Shown one piece after another: positions 1-8,417 of a DNA stretch of 64,000 nt. How positions within the stretch are numbered: position 1 is the first letter of the stretch; each line of letters opens with the position of its first letter. The stretch comes from a bacterium (GTDB lineage: Bacteria > UBP15 > UBA6099). The notes under the pieces were generated by a model, which was given only the letters and a program-made list of their open reading frames with translations, ran no database searches and was not told where the DNA came from. The position numbers were made by a program, and so were the translations under genes. The stretch is from assembly GCA_029564595.1 (NCBI GenBank), contig JAKQPS010000120.1:70998-134997 (forward strand). Direction: 5' to 3'.

Positions 1-1
1 G

Positions 2-619
2 GCGGCGCGAGACATCCGCGCGCTCCCCAAACTCGAAGGAACTGTTCATGTGAACATGGCCCTCATCATCAAATTCATGCGCAACTATTTCTTCATGCCC
101 GGCAAATTCCCCGAACTAGGCGTGAAAACAGACCCGGCGAACGACGACTTCCTGTTCAATCAGGGACCGACGCGCGGACTGGGCAAAATCCAGTTCCACG
201 ACTACAACATCGCGTACAACAGCGTTGACTTGCCGAACGTCAACCTCTTCAAAGAGCAAATAAACGTCCTCAAGGAATTCCTCATGACCGCCACCCCCAC
301 AGAGGAGCAGGCCAAGGACATCGATTTCCTGCTCGTGCTCGGCGAACTATTCACGCTTGTGGCATACGGGCAGCTTATCATCGAGAACTCCGCGATAATG
401 AATGTCGAGGACGCGCTGCTCGACCAGATATTCGACTTCTTCGTCCGCGACTTCTCCAAATTCGCGCTGCAACTTTACTCGAAGACGGGCAGCACGGAGA
501 AGCAGATGGGCCTGTGCCTGAAGATGATCCGCAAACCTGTCCCGAACCCGGAAAGATTCAACAAGATATGGAACGAGCACGTCTTCGCCCTCAAAGGCGC
601 TTACACCATGAGCGACTGA
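2..619 (+). CDS. Acyl-CoA dehydrogenase, C-terminal part (5' end outside window)
   Basis: The reading frame is open from the first bases, so the gene starts upstream of the window. The visible start begins ARDIRALPKLEGTVHVN, which is typical of the junction before the last helical domain in the large (about 600 residue) flavin acyl-CoA dehydrogenases of deltaproteobacteria and relatives. The remaining ~190 residues are helical, with no signal peptide or membrane segment. The family oxidises acyl-CoA to trans-2-enoyl-CoA with FAD, passing electrons to ETF. The FAD and catalytic regions are outside the window, so substrate class cannot be judged. A GTG at 50 could be mistaken for a start, but the homology-like sequence continues upstream of it. 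The gene is followed by a strong terminator. The fadN/fadA operon and two further acyl-CoA dehydrogenases in this window support an active beta-oxidation pathway. Confidence 0.75.
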   Translation, partial: AARDIRALPKLEGTVHVNMALIIKFMRNYFFMPGKFPELGVKTDPANDDFLFNQGPTRGLGKIQFHDYNIAYNSVDLPNVNLFKEQINVLKEFLMTATPTEEQAKDIDFLLVLGELFTLVAYGQLIIENSAIMNVEDALLDQIFDFFVRDFSKFALQLYSKTGSTEKQMGLCLKMIRKPVPNPERFNKIWNEHVFALKGAYTMSD

Positions 620-664
620 GTAGGCAAACTAATGTTGACTATGCGTTGATTCTATTGTTATTTT

Positions 665-704
665 GCGGGGAAGCATTTTTATGAAAAGGCTTCCCCGCTT
701 TTAT
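665..704 (+). terminator. Rho-independent terminator after the acyl-CoA dehydrogenase
   Basis: A perfect 10-bp stem (gcggggaagc at 665-674 with gcttccccgc at 689-698) encloses a 14-nt loop and is followed by a T-rich run (tttta). It lies 45 bp after the stop codon of the plus-strand gene. Confidence 0.85.
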
Positions 705-883
705 TTAGAAGCTTCTATTATCGACTATTCAGTAAAGTTTCGTTCTTCGCAATATCCGCGCATATCCATACTTGCAATATTCACACGCTTTTATTGGAGC
801 CAATGTTTATTGCTCCGGCCAACCCCGCACAACCGAACCTATCTCTCTTCAATTATTTCTCTATTTCGAAAACAGCTCGTTTT

Positions 884-2791
884 TCAAAGTTTTTTTGATT
901 CCTTTTTCGCCAGCCGCAAAGACATCATAATGACAACAATGACGCCTCCTATTAGCGCAATCCAAATAATAATTTCTTTTCCCAAAGGTCGGTCGTCCTT
1001 TTCATCGCATGCGTCTCCTATTCCATCTTTGTCTTTATCAGGTTGCACGGATTTGCCATATTGCTGTCGCTTGGGATTGCTGACTAATGGACAATTGTCA
1101 AGCGCATTTAGAACGCCGTCATTATCCCAGTCTTCGCATGCGTCTCCAACGCCGTCATTGTTCCTGTCCTTCTGATCATTGTTAGGAATGTCCGGGCAAT
1201 TATCATTGACATCCAACACGCCATCATTGTCGCTATCCTCGCAAATATCGCCGATGTCGTTAAGATTAACATCGCGCTGATCAGGATTTTTCATGCTAGG
1301 ACAGTTGTCGCAAGCATCTCCGACACCGTCATTGTCGGAATCGCGCTGATCAGGATTCTTTTTCTTCACGCAATTATCCTTGAAGTTCTGCGCATCATCA
1401 TTGTCGTCGTCATCGCAAGCGTCTCCCACGCCATCGTTGTTTTTGTCTTCTTGTTGAGGATTATAACCATGAATACAGTTGTCGCATGCGTCGCCAATGC
1501 CGTCCCGGTCGGTGTCCCGCTGATCTGCATTCGGCTTGTTTCGGCAGTTGTCAACCGCTGTCGGAATGCCATCATTGTCCATGTCTTCGCAAGCGTCGCC
1601 GACGCCGTTGCGGTCTTTGTCCTGCTGTCTCGGATTCCTAACAGATGGACAATTATCCTTGCTGTTTATGATGCCGTCAAAATCATGATCGTCGCAAACA
1701 TCGCCAATTCCATTTGAATCTGAGTCCATTTGGTCAGGATTTGCCATATCCAGACAGTTGTCACAAGCATCGCCAACCCCATCCCGGTCAACGTCCTCTT
1801 GGCTCGCATTAGGAACATCCGGACAGTTATCACATGCGTCTCCTACGCCGTCGCGATCAGAATCCTTCTGATCTGGATTGCTATTAAGAGGACAATTATC
1901 ATATTTTGTTATCTTATCTCGATCCGGGTCTTCATTATATTCTGGATTCGGCTTCTCTCTTCCGAGCTTCACCTGCGGCATGTTCTTCCAGACGCGTAAA
2001 CCGCGCGTATTAGATTTCGTATTTGAGCTTTTAATGTTCCCGTAATATATCTGATACTTTTTTCCCTCTTTTATATCGAACACAGCGCCAATTTCGGACG
2101 GCCCGAATATTCGCATTTCTCTTATTGCGATACCGCCGCCATGTTCAAATGCGAAACGGATAAATCGCTTTATAACAGGCGGATATGGGATTTCAAGATT
2201 CAAAGGCTCGTCCGCATCGTATTTCACATTCTGCAAATACGTCCATTGGACGCCGTCATTGCTCCCGCTGATAATCAGTTTCTTAAATGTGAATGCATCG
2301 TCATGCAAATGTATCTCAGCAAACCCTGTGAGCGTAGGCTGGCCGAAATCAAAAGTCAGGGTCGTATGCCTAGGGTCTTTTTCAGGATCGCTCTGGTAGT
2401 AACTGCCCTCTTTGCCGGAAACATCTCCGTCTGTTAAATTGCGCGACCCGTACGAGGCGCCGCGGAATGGGGACCGCTCTGAAGTCGCTTTTATTCCTGA
2501 TGCTCTTGAGGCGACATCCATTCTGTCATTCTTTACCAGCATATACGGTATTTCCTTTCCTGATTCGGCGATTCGCAAATCCCGCTGGTCCGGCAGCATT
2601 TTCTGAAGCGCTTCTTCGTCGAGGCGCAACAACGCCTCGCCTTGCGCGCTTCCCGTCGACACGTCTCGCATATATGGATACGCGGAAAACGTTTCAGCCT
2701 CGCCCGCCTTTGCGGTAATGGCAATGATCGACACAAGCGCAAAGATATACATACTTAACCTTGTCACTGCCTTCTCTATATCAGTCGTCAT
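884..2791 (-). CDS. Exported, membrane-anchored thrombospondin type-3 repeat protein (DUF3999-like)
   Basis: About 635 residues if started at ATG 2791, whose ATGA overlaps the stop of the upstream DUF2339 gene; the frame stays open further upstream but that part lies inside the neighbour. The N-terminus has a signal-peptide-like hydrophobic segment. Residues ~35-260 form beta-rich domains, including a discoidin-like stretch ([13 protein letters not shown]). Residues ~265-600 hold about ten thrombospondin type-3 units with DxDxDG calcium loops and a recurring GDxC motif (GDACD, GDVCD, GDICE). A final membrane helix (~608-626) is followed by a Lys-rich tail. DUF3999 proteins are known to sit next to DUF2339 proteins in other bacteria; the type-3 repeat insertion is the unusual part. 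Expected topology is periplasmic with a C-terminal inner-membrane anchor and Ca2+ binding. The biological role is unknown. Confidence 0.75.
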   Translation of the reverse strand: MTTDIEKAVTRLSMYIFALVSIIAITAKAGEAETFSAYPYMRDVSTGSAQGEALLRLDEEALQKMLPDQRDLRIAESGKEIPYMLVKNDRMDVASRASGIKATSERSPFRGASYGSRNLTDGDVSGKEGSYYQSDPEKDPRHTTLTFDFGQPTLTGFAEIHLHDDAFTFKKLIISGSNDGVQWTYLQNVKYDADEPLNLEIPYPPVIKRFIRFAFEHGGGIAIREMRIFGPSEIGAVFDIKEGKKYQIYYGNIKSSNTKSNTRGLRVWKNMPQVKLGREKPNPEYNEDPDRDKITKYDNCPLNSNPDQKDSDRDGVGDACDNCPDVPNASQEDVDRDGVGDACDNCLDMANPDQMDSDSNGIGDVCDDHDFDGIINSKDNCPSVRNPRQQDKDRNGVGDACEDMDNDGIPTAVDNCRNKPNADQRDTDRDGIGDACDNCIHGYNPQQEDKNNDGVGDACDDDDNDDAQNFKDNCVKKKNPDQRDSDNDGVGDACDNCPSMKNPDQRDVNLNDIGDICEDSDNDGVLDVNDNCPDIPNNDQKDRNNDGVGDACEDWDNDGVLNALDNCPLVSNPKRQQYGKSVQPDKDKDGIGDACDEKDDRPLGKEIIIWIALIGGVIVVIMMSLRLAKKESKKL

Positions 2792-5175
2792 AACAACTCC
2801 TCGATTTGTTTTCTGTATCTGTAATATAAAAACGATGCGACAAGAAGGATCACTCCAACTCCGAACAAAGATACAACGCGATACGCCAAGTCTAGGCTTG
2901 CCATATCGCGGATAAGCGCCTTTGCCAACGAGAGCACTAAAAGACTTATGCCGACATAACGGATATATCGCGATTTTGAAACAAAACCAATGATTAAAAC
3001 ACATACAGCTTCCACTGCCCATGCGATGGTAATCCAATGTCCGGAGAACACACATGCCAGCATATATGTCAGGAATATGGTTGAGCATGAGGCGTAGACG
3101 ACGCCAGCTTGTTTTATTTGTTCAAAAGGCGAAGAGTATTCTCCTTTGTACAGCCGATATGCCACAATGTAATAAATCAATAATTGTGGCAAAAGCGTTT
3201 GCATCGCGATATTGCTGTTCTCTGCGACAGAATACAAGGTTCGCATTGATAAAATCAGATGAATCGTGAATGCGGCGGCATATAACCAGTAAAGACGTCT
3301 GTTGCGCGCCACTGCCAACAGAGCGATTCCCAGCAGACAAACGGCAAACACACTGTTTTCAAGTTTTGCGAAGACAAGATTCAATTGCATTGTCGCAAGA
3401 CCCGCGCCCGCAATCGCATAAACATATGTTTCTAGAAATTTCATGTCATATCTCTGAATCTTCATAAGCCTGTCGCTTAAAACTGCTAAAATGAAGAAGC
3501 TTGCCGCCGACACGACCAACATGACTGCTCGCAAACCTTGTTCGCCGATAAATATGAAAACGCTGCATAGAGCGGCAACCGCCACAAAACGACTGAGCCA
3601 GCGCAGGAGTTTATTATCCAAAATTACTGAGAGATAGAATAGCATTGCGGATTCCACAGCCCAAGAAAGCGGCAACCAATTCTTTGTTAATTGAACCGGA
3701 ATCGCGAGCGTGACGAAAACAGTAGCAAGAGCCAAATAGGTTTGTGACAGAGGTGTAAGTTTTTTTGACATGGCGACACGACAGAGACAAACACACAGCA
3801 CGGCCATGCTGAGGGTAAACAACCCCGCGTATTCATGATATTCAGAGAAGATTTTGTGGAACAGAAATCCGAAAAAACACAACTTATTCATAACAACAAT
3901 GACGACTTCCTCTAAAATCAAACCGGTTTTCGATAATTGCATCAGAAACGCACACACAGTGAATATCGTCAACAGGCATGCTAAGAATAACAGAGCCATG
4001 GCTGTTTGTCCTTCGACACTATTATTCCAAAGAAGAAACGCAATATAATTTGCCACGACCGCTCCGATGCCAAGCCCAGCTATGGAATAACGCAGGATTA
4101 GGAAAACGAGAGTCAGGTCAATAGCCAAGTAATAAATCAACGACAGGCTGCCGCTTTCCATGGTGAAAAACGGAATAAATAGATTCAATATAGCGATGGC
4201 ATAGATAACACATCGACTTTCTAACGGTAAAAGCTTCTTTTCAACATTCATAGCGATGACGCGAGCGCCAAACTGCTTTTGCGCAAAAACCAAACCCATA
4301 AAAAGCCCGAAATAGCAAAACAAAAACAACAAATTCATTAAAAGCTCGCTCGGATTATTATTGAGCCAGTTGATATGAATTATATAGGTTGCCGCTAGTC
4401 CCGCGACTCCAATTCGAAACCATCCCTTCCTGCGCGCAAGGTAAATCAAACCAACGGCAAGCACGACATTGTATAAAAGAGTAAATACGTTTATCGCGCC
4501 GCAGAGATATGCCGTTGCATATCCCAATAGAAACGCTTCGCCGGCAAGCAGCGCGGAATCAAGCTTTATAGAATATATAATCGCGCTAGCAACGACTATA
4601 GTCAGCAATATTATGTCCATGACAAGCGAAATATGCGTGAACTCCGCGTAGAAATGATGCGCCGCATAAAGAGTGAAATATAGAAGAGCGAAACCGCCTC
4701 CTATCAATGTTCTGTCATAACCCTTGTACTGTTTTTTCGTTTTAAGAATATTCCCGGTTAATATAAATATCAAAGCGAGCGCGATGCCTCCAACGATGCG
4801 CGTTGTCGGCCCGATCCATTGATTGTCAATTGCGTATTTCACAAAAAAAGAGAACGCAACGACGACCAGAATAATTCCCGCGAGCCCGAACCACTTCATG
4901 CCGATTTCAGCCTCGCGGGACGTCTTTGGCGCAGGAGGCACATCCGGCGAAGACAAGGGAGAGTCGGGCGGTTCATATAGCTCATTAGCGGGCTTTTTTG
5001 CCTCTTGCATATCCGCCGCAACGACATCTTTGATTCTATTAATATCCGTATCAGTTTCATGCGCAACTCTCTCCCGCACTGCCTGCTCCAAATGATCAAA
5101 TCGTATCCTCAACTCATCAATCTGCGTTTTGATCATTAGCATTTCTTTCTTGATCTCTTCAGGCATTTCCGCCAT
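2788..5175 (-). CDS. DUF2339 family polytopic membrane protein
   Basis: 795 residues. Residues 1-40 look like a charged coiled coil ([17 protein letters not shown]), then a Pro/Ser-rich linker to ~residue 85. The rest is a near-continuous series of hydrophobic helices, roughly twenty or more, ending in the basic tail [12 protein letters not shown]. That layout, a short cytoplasmic coiled coil plus more than 20 helices, is the DUF2339 pattern. A possible ribosome site (AAGGGG) lies about 8 nt before the ATG. The stop codon overlaps the start of the thrombospondin-repeat gene by 4 bp, so the two products are probably translationally coupled and act together in the inner membrane. No function is established for the family. 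The pair sits in DNA that looks AT-richer than the flanks. Confidence 0.8.
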   Translation of the reverse strand: MAEMPEEIKKEMLMIKTQIDELRIRFDHLEQAVRERVAHETDTDINRIKDVVAADMQEAKKPANELYEPPDSPLSSPDVPPAPKTSREAEIGMKWFGLAGIILVVVAFSFFVKYAIDNQWIGPTTRIVGGIALALIFILTGNILKTKKQYKGYDRTLIGGGFALLYFTLYAAHHFYAEFTHISLVMDIILLTIVVASAIIYSIKLDSALLAGEAFLLGYATAYLCGAINVFTLLYNVVLAVGLIYLARRKGWFRIGVAGLAATYIIHINWLNNNPSELLMNLLFLFCYFGLFMGLVFAQKQFGARVIAMNVEKKLLPLESRCVIYAIAILNLFIPFFTMESGSLSLIYYLAIDLTLVFLILRYSIAGLGIGAVVANYIAFLLWNNSVEGQTAMALLFLACLLTIFTVCAFLMQLSKTGLILEEVVIVVMNKLCFFGFLFHKIFSEYHEYAGLFTLSMAVLCVCLCRVAMSKKLTPLSQTYLALATVFVTLAIPVQLTKNWLPLSWAVESAMLFYLSVILDNKLLRWLSRFVAVAALCSVFIFIGEQGLRAVMLVVSAASFFILAVLSDRLMKIQRYDMKFLETYVYAIAGAGLATMQLNLVFAKLENSVFAVCLLGIALLAVARNRRLYWLYAAAFTIHLILSMRTLYSVAENSNIAMQTLLPQLLIYYIVAYRLYKGEYSSPFEQIKQAGVVYASCSTIFLTYMLACVFSGHWITIAWAVEAVCVLIIGFVSKSRYIRYVGISLLVLSLAKALIRDMASLDLAYRVVSLFGVGVILLVASFLYYRYRKQIEELL

Positions 5176-5585
5176 AGAAGCAACCCCTTATTGATTCACA
5201 AGTTTTCAATGTGTCTTTGCCATATGACACACTGATTTCTGACAGTTGGTTGTGTTGTTGTCAATTATACAAGCGATAGCATTTATTTGAAAGGGGTTAT
5301 AACCTTACTAATTTCAATATTATTTAAATGGCAACCTTGAGTTCGAAATAGGAACGCGCTCATCGCATTCTTTGCATCAACTATTTTGTCGGGCTTACTA
5401 AATGTCCACCATCAATAATGCCGCATATTTCAAGTTGAATTCCGGCTTAGCAATACGTCCCTCTATTGTAACGCGTAAATTCTTCTCGTAAAAGAATCAT
5501 CGCCGCATCGCGAAGCTTGTGGGTTAAAAAACTAATCACAAACGAAATATACGCGATTCACAATCTAATACAGCCTGAAGATGTG
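5176..5585. other. Gene-free AT-rich interval
   Basis: I see no convincing gene, repeat or RNA here. It holds the upstream region of the DUF2339 operon. One unsupported minus-strand frame of about 36 codons near 5420-5530 has no start codon with a ribosome site. Confidence 0.4.
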
Positions 5586-5723
5586 TCAGTTTTGGGGATT
5601 CTTGCGGCAAGCCTTCTTCGAGTCTTCTTTTTTTATGTCGGGTTTGACTCTTGAGACGGGGTTGCGCGTCCAGAATTTCCGGATGGTTTTCCACGCGGGT
5701 TTTATTTTCTTCTTTTTAGCCAT
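5586..5723 (-). CDS. Small, very basic conserved-type protein (45 residues)
   Basis: ATG at 5723 to TGA at 5586-5588. The product begins MAKKKKIKPAWKTIRKFWTR and continues NPVSRVKPDIKKEDSKK, about one third Lys/Arg. The core pattern W-x-x-N-P-x-[ST]-R-V-K followed by Lys-rich sequence resembles a class of tiny unannotated basic proteins I recall from deltaproteobacteria and neighbouring phyla; this is memory of a pattern, not a search. A weak GGA lies about 9 nt upstream of the ATG. It has no membrane segment. The charge suggests nucleic-acid or ribosome binding, but that is inference. Confidence 0.5.
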   Translation of the reverse strand: MAKKKKIKPAWKTIRKFWTRNPVSRVKPDIKKEDSKKACRKNPQN

Positions 5724-5851
5724 TTGGCGTTGTCCATAACGTCGTTCTTTGCAAATCGTCTTGATATTTATATGAATTCTAACGATGGATTAGCGTTTAT
5801 TCGCGATGAACGATGAAGGCCGCGAATTTTAATTAAGCGTCGCTATCCCCG

Positions 5852-6034
5852 TCAGTTATTCGTATTGCCGTCGTCGCCCTGCCCCGTTTCTTTTTTCAGC
5901 ATCGCCACGTCGAACGCGTGGTCGAGACATTTGACTTCGCCGCCGCCGGATGAGACGGAGAAGCGTTTGTTGCATGTGGCGCGGTACGCGCAGTTCGAGC
6001 AAAGTTTGACGGTCGGCTGTTCTGTTTGGCTCAT
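5852..6034 (-). CDS. Small cysteine-motif protein (60 residues)
   Basis: The product has an N-terminal C-x2-C-x5-C cluster (LCSNCAYRATCNKRF) and a fourth cysteine about 15 residues later (EVKCLDHAF), consistent with a zinc or iron-sulfur site, followed by an acidic/Asn-rich tail. An AAGGAG site lies 9 nt upstream of the ATG. It starts 27 bp after the lepB stop, so it is probably the last gene of the long pil-lepB operon. I do not recognise a named function; small proteins with this Cys spacing are common in deltaproteobacteria-like genomes. Confidence 0.6.
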   Translation of the reverse strand: MSQTEQPTVKLCSNCAYRATCNKRFSVSSGGGEVKCLDHAFDVAMLKKETGQGDDGNTNN

Positions 6035-6061
6035 TGTGTTTTTCTCCTTGCGACGGCCGGT

Positions 6062-6862
6062 TCAGCGGAGAATGCCTATGCGGCCGGGAGGCCAGAAGCG
6101 GAAAAACGCTTTGGCCTGCACGTTCTTTTTCGGGAGGAACCCCCATTTGTGTCCGTCGTGGCTGTTGCACCTATTGTCGCCAAGCGCCAGAAGCATGCCT
6201 TCGGGGACTGTCCTTATCGGAAAATCGTCATAGTTTGGGCAGACGCGCAGTCCGTTCTTCAGATATGGCTCGTCGAGCGGTTTGCCGTTTAAGAAGATTT
6301 TTCCTCCGAACACGCCCACCGCGTCGCCTTCGACGGCTACGGCGCGCTTAAGGTAGGAATAATCGAAGTCTTTGTCCTTGTTGAAGCGGGTTGAGAGGGT
6401 TCCGGGGGCGAGAGGCTGCGTTGTCCGGCGCACTTCGGGAGGAGGGATGAAAGCGATTATGTCGCCGCGCGCCGGGTCGGACAGCCTGTATGTGATTCTG
6501 CTGCCGAAGACGCGGTCGCCCGGCTCTATGGTCGGTTCCATCGAGCCTGTGGGGATGACGTACGCCTGAACGAGAAAAGTTTTTATCAACAGCGCGAGGA
6601 CAAGAGCGACGGCGATGGATTTCGCCCAGTCCCAAATTTCTTCTGCAGCGCGGCGGGCGCCGCTTTTTTTGAGTTCCGCCGGAGCTTCCGCAGCCGAACA
6701 GTCACACGGGATGCAATCCGGCGTTTCTAGTCCGGTCACAACGTCTGAGGCAGAAAGTGCGGATGAAGTTTCAACGCCGTCGCGACTCATTGTCCGGGCG
6801 TCTCCGGTTTCTCTTTCCGGCAACTTGGGAATCGCGGGGTTGTCCTGTTTTTCGAAATCCAT
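6062..6862 (-). CDS. lepB: Signal peptidase I
   Basis: 266 residues. A ~75-residue polar extension precedes one membrane helix (~80-100), then the catalytic serine in IPTGSMEPT (Ser107) and the general-base lysine in YLKRAVAVEGD (Lys172), followed by GDNRCNSHDGHKWG. The Ser/Lys dyad and these boxes identify the family, which cleaves Sec/Tat signal peptides on the outer face of the cytoplasmic membrane. In the last box the usual D-S-R is D-G-H, an unusual substitution outside the dyad. The gene follows htrA by 70 bp in an operon for envelope machinery, where it could process the many exported products nearby. The long polar N-terminus is probably cytoplasmic and replaces the second membrane helix seen in enterobacterial LepB. 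Confidence 0.93.
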   Translation of the reverse strand: MDFEKQDNPAIPKLPERETGDARTMSRDGVETSSALSASDVVTGLETPDCIPCDCSAAEAPAELKKSGARRAAEEIWDWAKSIAVALVLALLIKTFLVQAYVIPTGSMEPTIEPGDRVFGSRITYRLSDPARGDIIAFIPPPEVRRTTQPLAPGTLSTRFNKDKDFDYSYLKRAVAVEGDAVGVFGGKIFLNGKPLDEPYLKNGLRVCPNYDDFPIRTVPEGMLLALGDNRCNSHDGHKWGFLPKKNVQAKAFFRFWPPGRIGILR

Positions 6863-6932
6863 GCTTAATCCTAAGCGGTCCCGTGCTAAACGCCGCGGCT
6901 TCGCTGACGCGCGACCGGGATCAGCTTTCCTC

Positions 6933-8414
6933 TCAAAGCCTTACGTGGTACAGGTAGTTCCCGCGTTGAACGATGATGAAAACGGATTCGAGAACGGAAG
7001 CGATGAGAGTGGCTTCCCTGAAGTCGTCCATGTTTTCAATCGAACGGTTGCCGACCTGACGGATGATATCGCCGGGTTCGATGCCGATTCTGTCCGCGGG
7101 GCCTTTGGGGTCGACGCGGGTGACGACAACGCCGGAGGCCCTGCCGAGGCGATACTTCAGCCGCGCGGCCTGATCGATGTCGTCAAGAGACATGCCGAGA
7201 AGTTCGCGCGAAAGGGAGTCCGCCCTGTCCAGAGGCATGCCCGCCATTTTCATGTCTGTTTTTTTGCGAGAGCCGTCGCGCACGTATTCTATCGACGCGG
7301 AGTCGCCGACGAGGTAGGAGCCGATTATCTCGACGAAGTTGCTCATGGAGTCAACTTTTCGATTGTCAATTTTTGTGACGATGTCGCCGGATTTGAAGCC
7401 CGCGCGGGAGGCCGGGCTGTCGGGAATGACGTCCGCCACTAGCGCGCCGGCGGGAGAGTCCATGCCCATGCGGCGGGCAAGCTGAGCCGATAGCTCCTGC
7501 ATCCTCAGGCCCGTCCAAGTTTTTTCGATTCTGCCGAAGCGGATGAGGTCGGCCACAGCGCGCATCGCCCTGTTGATGGGAATGGCAAATCCGATGCCCT
7601 CGGCGTTGGCATAGATGGCGGTGTTGATGCCGATGACCTCGCCTGCGAGGTTGACGAGAGGCCCGCCGCTGTTGCCGGGGTTGATCGAGGCGTCAGTCTG
7701 GATGAAGTCGTTGAACACCCTGCCCTCGTCCGTTTTCATCGAGCGGCCAACCGCGCTGACCACTCCGGTGGTGACGGTCTGGTTAAGGCCGTACGGGTTG
7801 CCTATGGCGATGACGGTCTCGCCAATCATGAGGGCGTCGGAATCGCCGGTGCGCGCTGCGGGAAGGTCTTTCTTGAGGTCGACTTTGAGGATGGCCAAGT
7901 CGAACTTCGGGTCGGCTCCGATTATCTTTGCTTCGGCCTCGGAGCCGTCGGGCATCGTTATCTGGATGCGGGACGCGCGCATTACGACGTGGTCGTTCGT
8001 GAGGATGTATCCCTTGGGGTCTATGACGACGCCGGAACCGAGCGTCTGAGTCTGGTATCTCTGGGTTGGCATGCCGTCGAAAAATCTGTCGAAGAAGTCG
8101 TTGAAGAACTCGTCGCGGAAAGAGCCGCCGAAGGGGTTTGCGCGGCGCTCGACGATTTTCTCGGTGCTGATGTTGACCACCGCCGGGCCGACCCTTTCGA
8201 TGGCTGCGACGACCGGGGTGCGGCGCAGAGCCAGCGCGGCTTCCGGCGAGATATCTGACGCGCCAGCGAACGCGGTGGACAGAGAGAGGCGTTCCGCCGC
8301 TCTCGAACCGCCTTTGATTCGGCTGCAAGCGGCCATTCCCATTGCGAAAGAGAGAATCAGAAGGGAAACGAAAAACAAGATGTTTCGGGTCTTTGAAACT
8401 TTTGAGGAGCGCAT
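6933..8414 (-). CDS. htrA: HtrA/Deg-family periplasmic serine protease with two PDZ domains
   Basis: 493 residues. An N-terminal hydrophobic segment ends at MAAC (Cys30), so it may be a lipoprotein, though Met at -3 is not ideal; otherwise it is a signal peptide or anchor. The trypsin-like domain (~65-290) shows the full triad: His142 in TNDHVV, Asp172 in FDLAILKVD, Ser249 in NPGNSGGP. Two PDZ domains follow (~300-390 and ~400-493). It would degrade or refold misfolded envelope proteins. It starts 3 bp after the upstream TPR gene and precedes lepB, so the operon pairs a secretin-type machine with quality control. Family membership is firm; distinguishing DegP, DegQ or DegS subtype is not possible by eye, although two PDZ domains argue against DegS. 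Confidence 0.93.
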   Translation of the reverse strand: MRSSKVSKTRNILFFVSLLILSFAMGMAACSRIKGGSRAAERLSLSTAFAGASDISPEAALALRRTPVVAAIERVGPAVVNISTEKIVERRANPFGGSFRDEFFNDFFDRFFDGMPTQRYQTQTLGSGVVIDPKGYILTNDHVVMRASRIQITMPDGSEAEAKIIGADPKFDLAILKVDLKKDLPAARTGDSDALMIGETVIAIGNPYGLNQTVTTGVVSAVGRSMKTDEGRVFNDFIQTDASINPGNSGGPLVNLAGEVIGINTAIYANAEGIGFAIPINRAMRAVADLIRFGRIEKTWTGLRMQELSAQLARRMGMDSPAGALVADVIPDSPASRAGFKSGDIVTKIDNRKVDSMSNFVEIIGSYLVGDSASIEYVRDGSRKKTDMKMAGMPLDRADSLSRELLGMSLDDIDQAARLKYRLGRASGVVVTRVDPKGPADRIGIEPGDIIRQVGNRSIENMDDFREATLIASVLESVFIIVQRGNYLYHVRL

Positions 8415-8417
8415 GGT

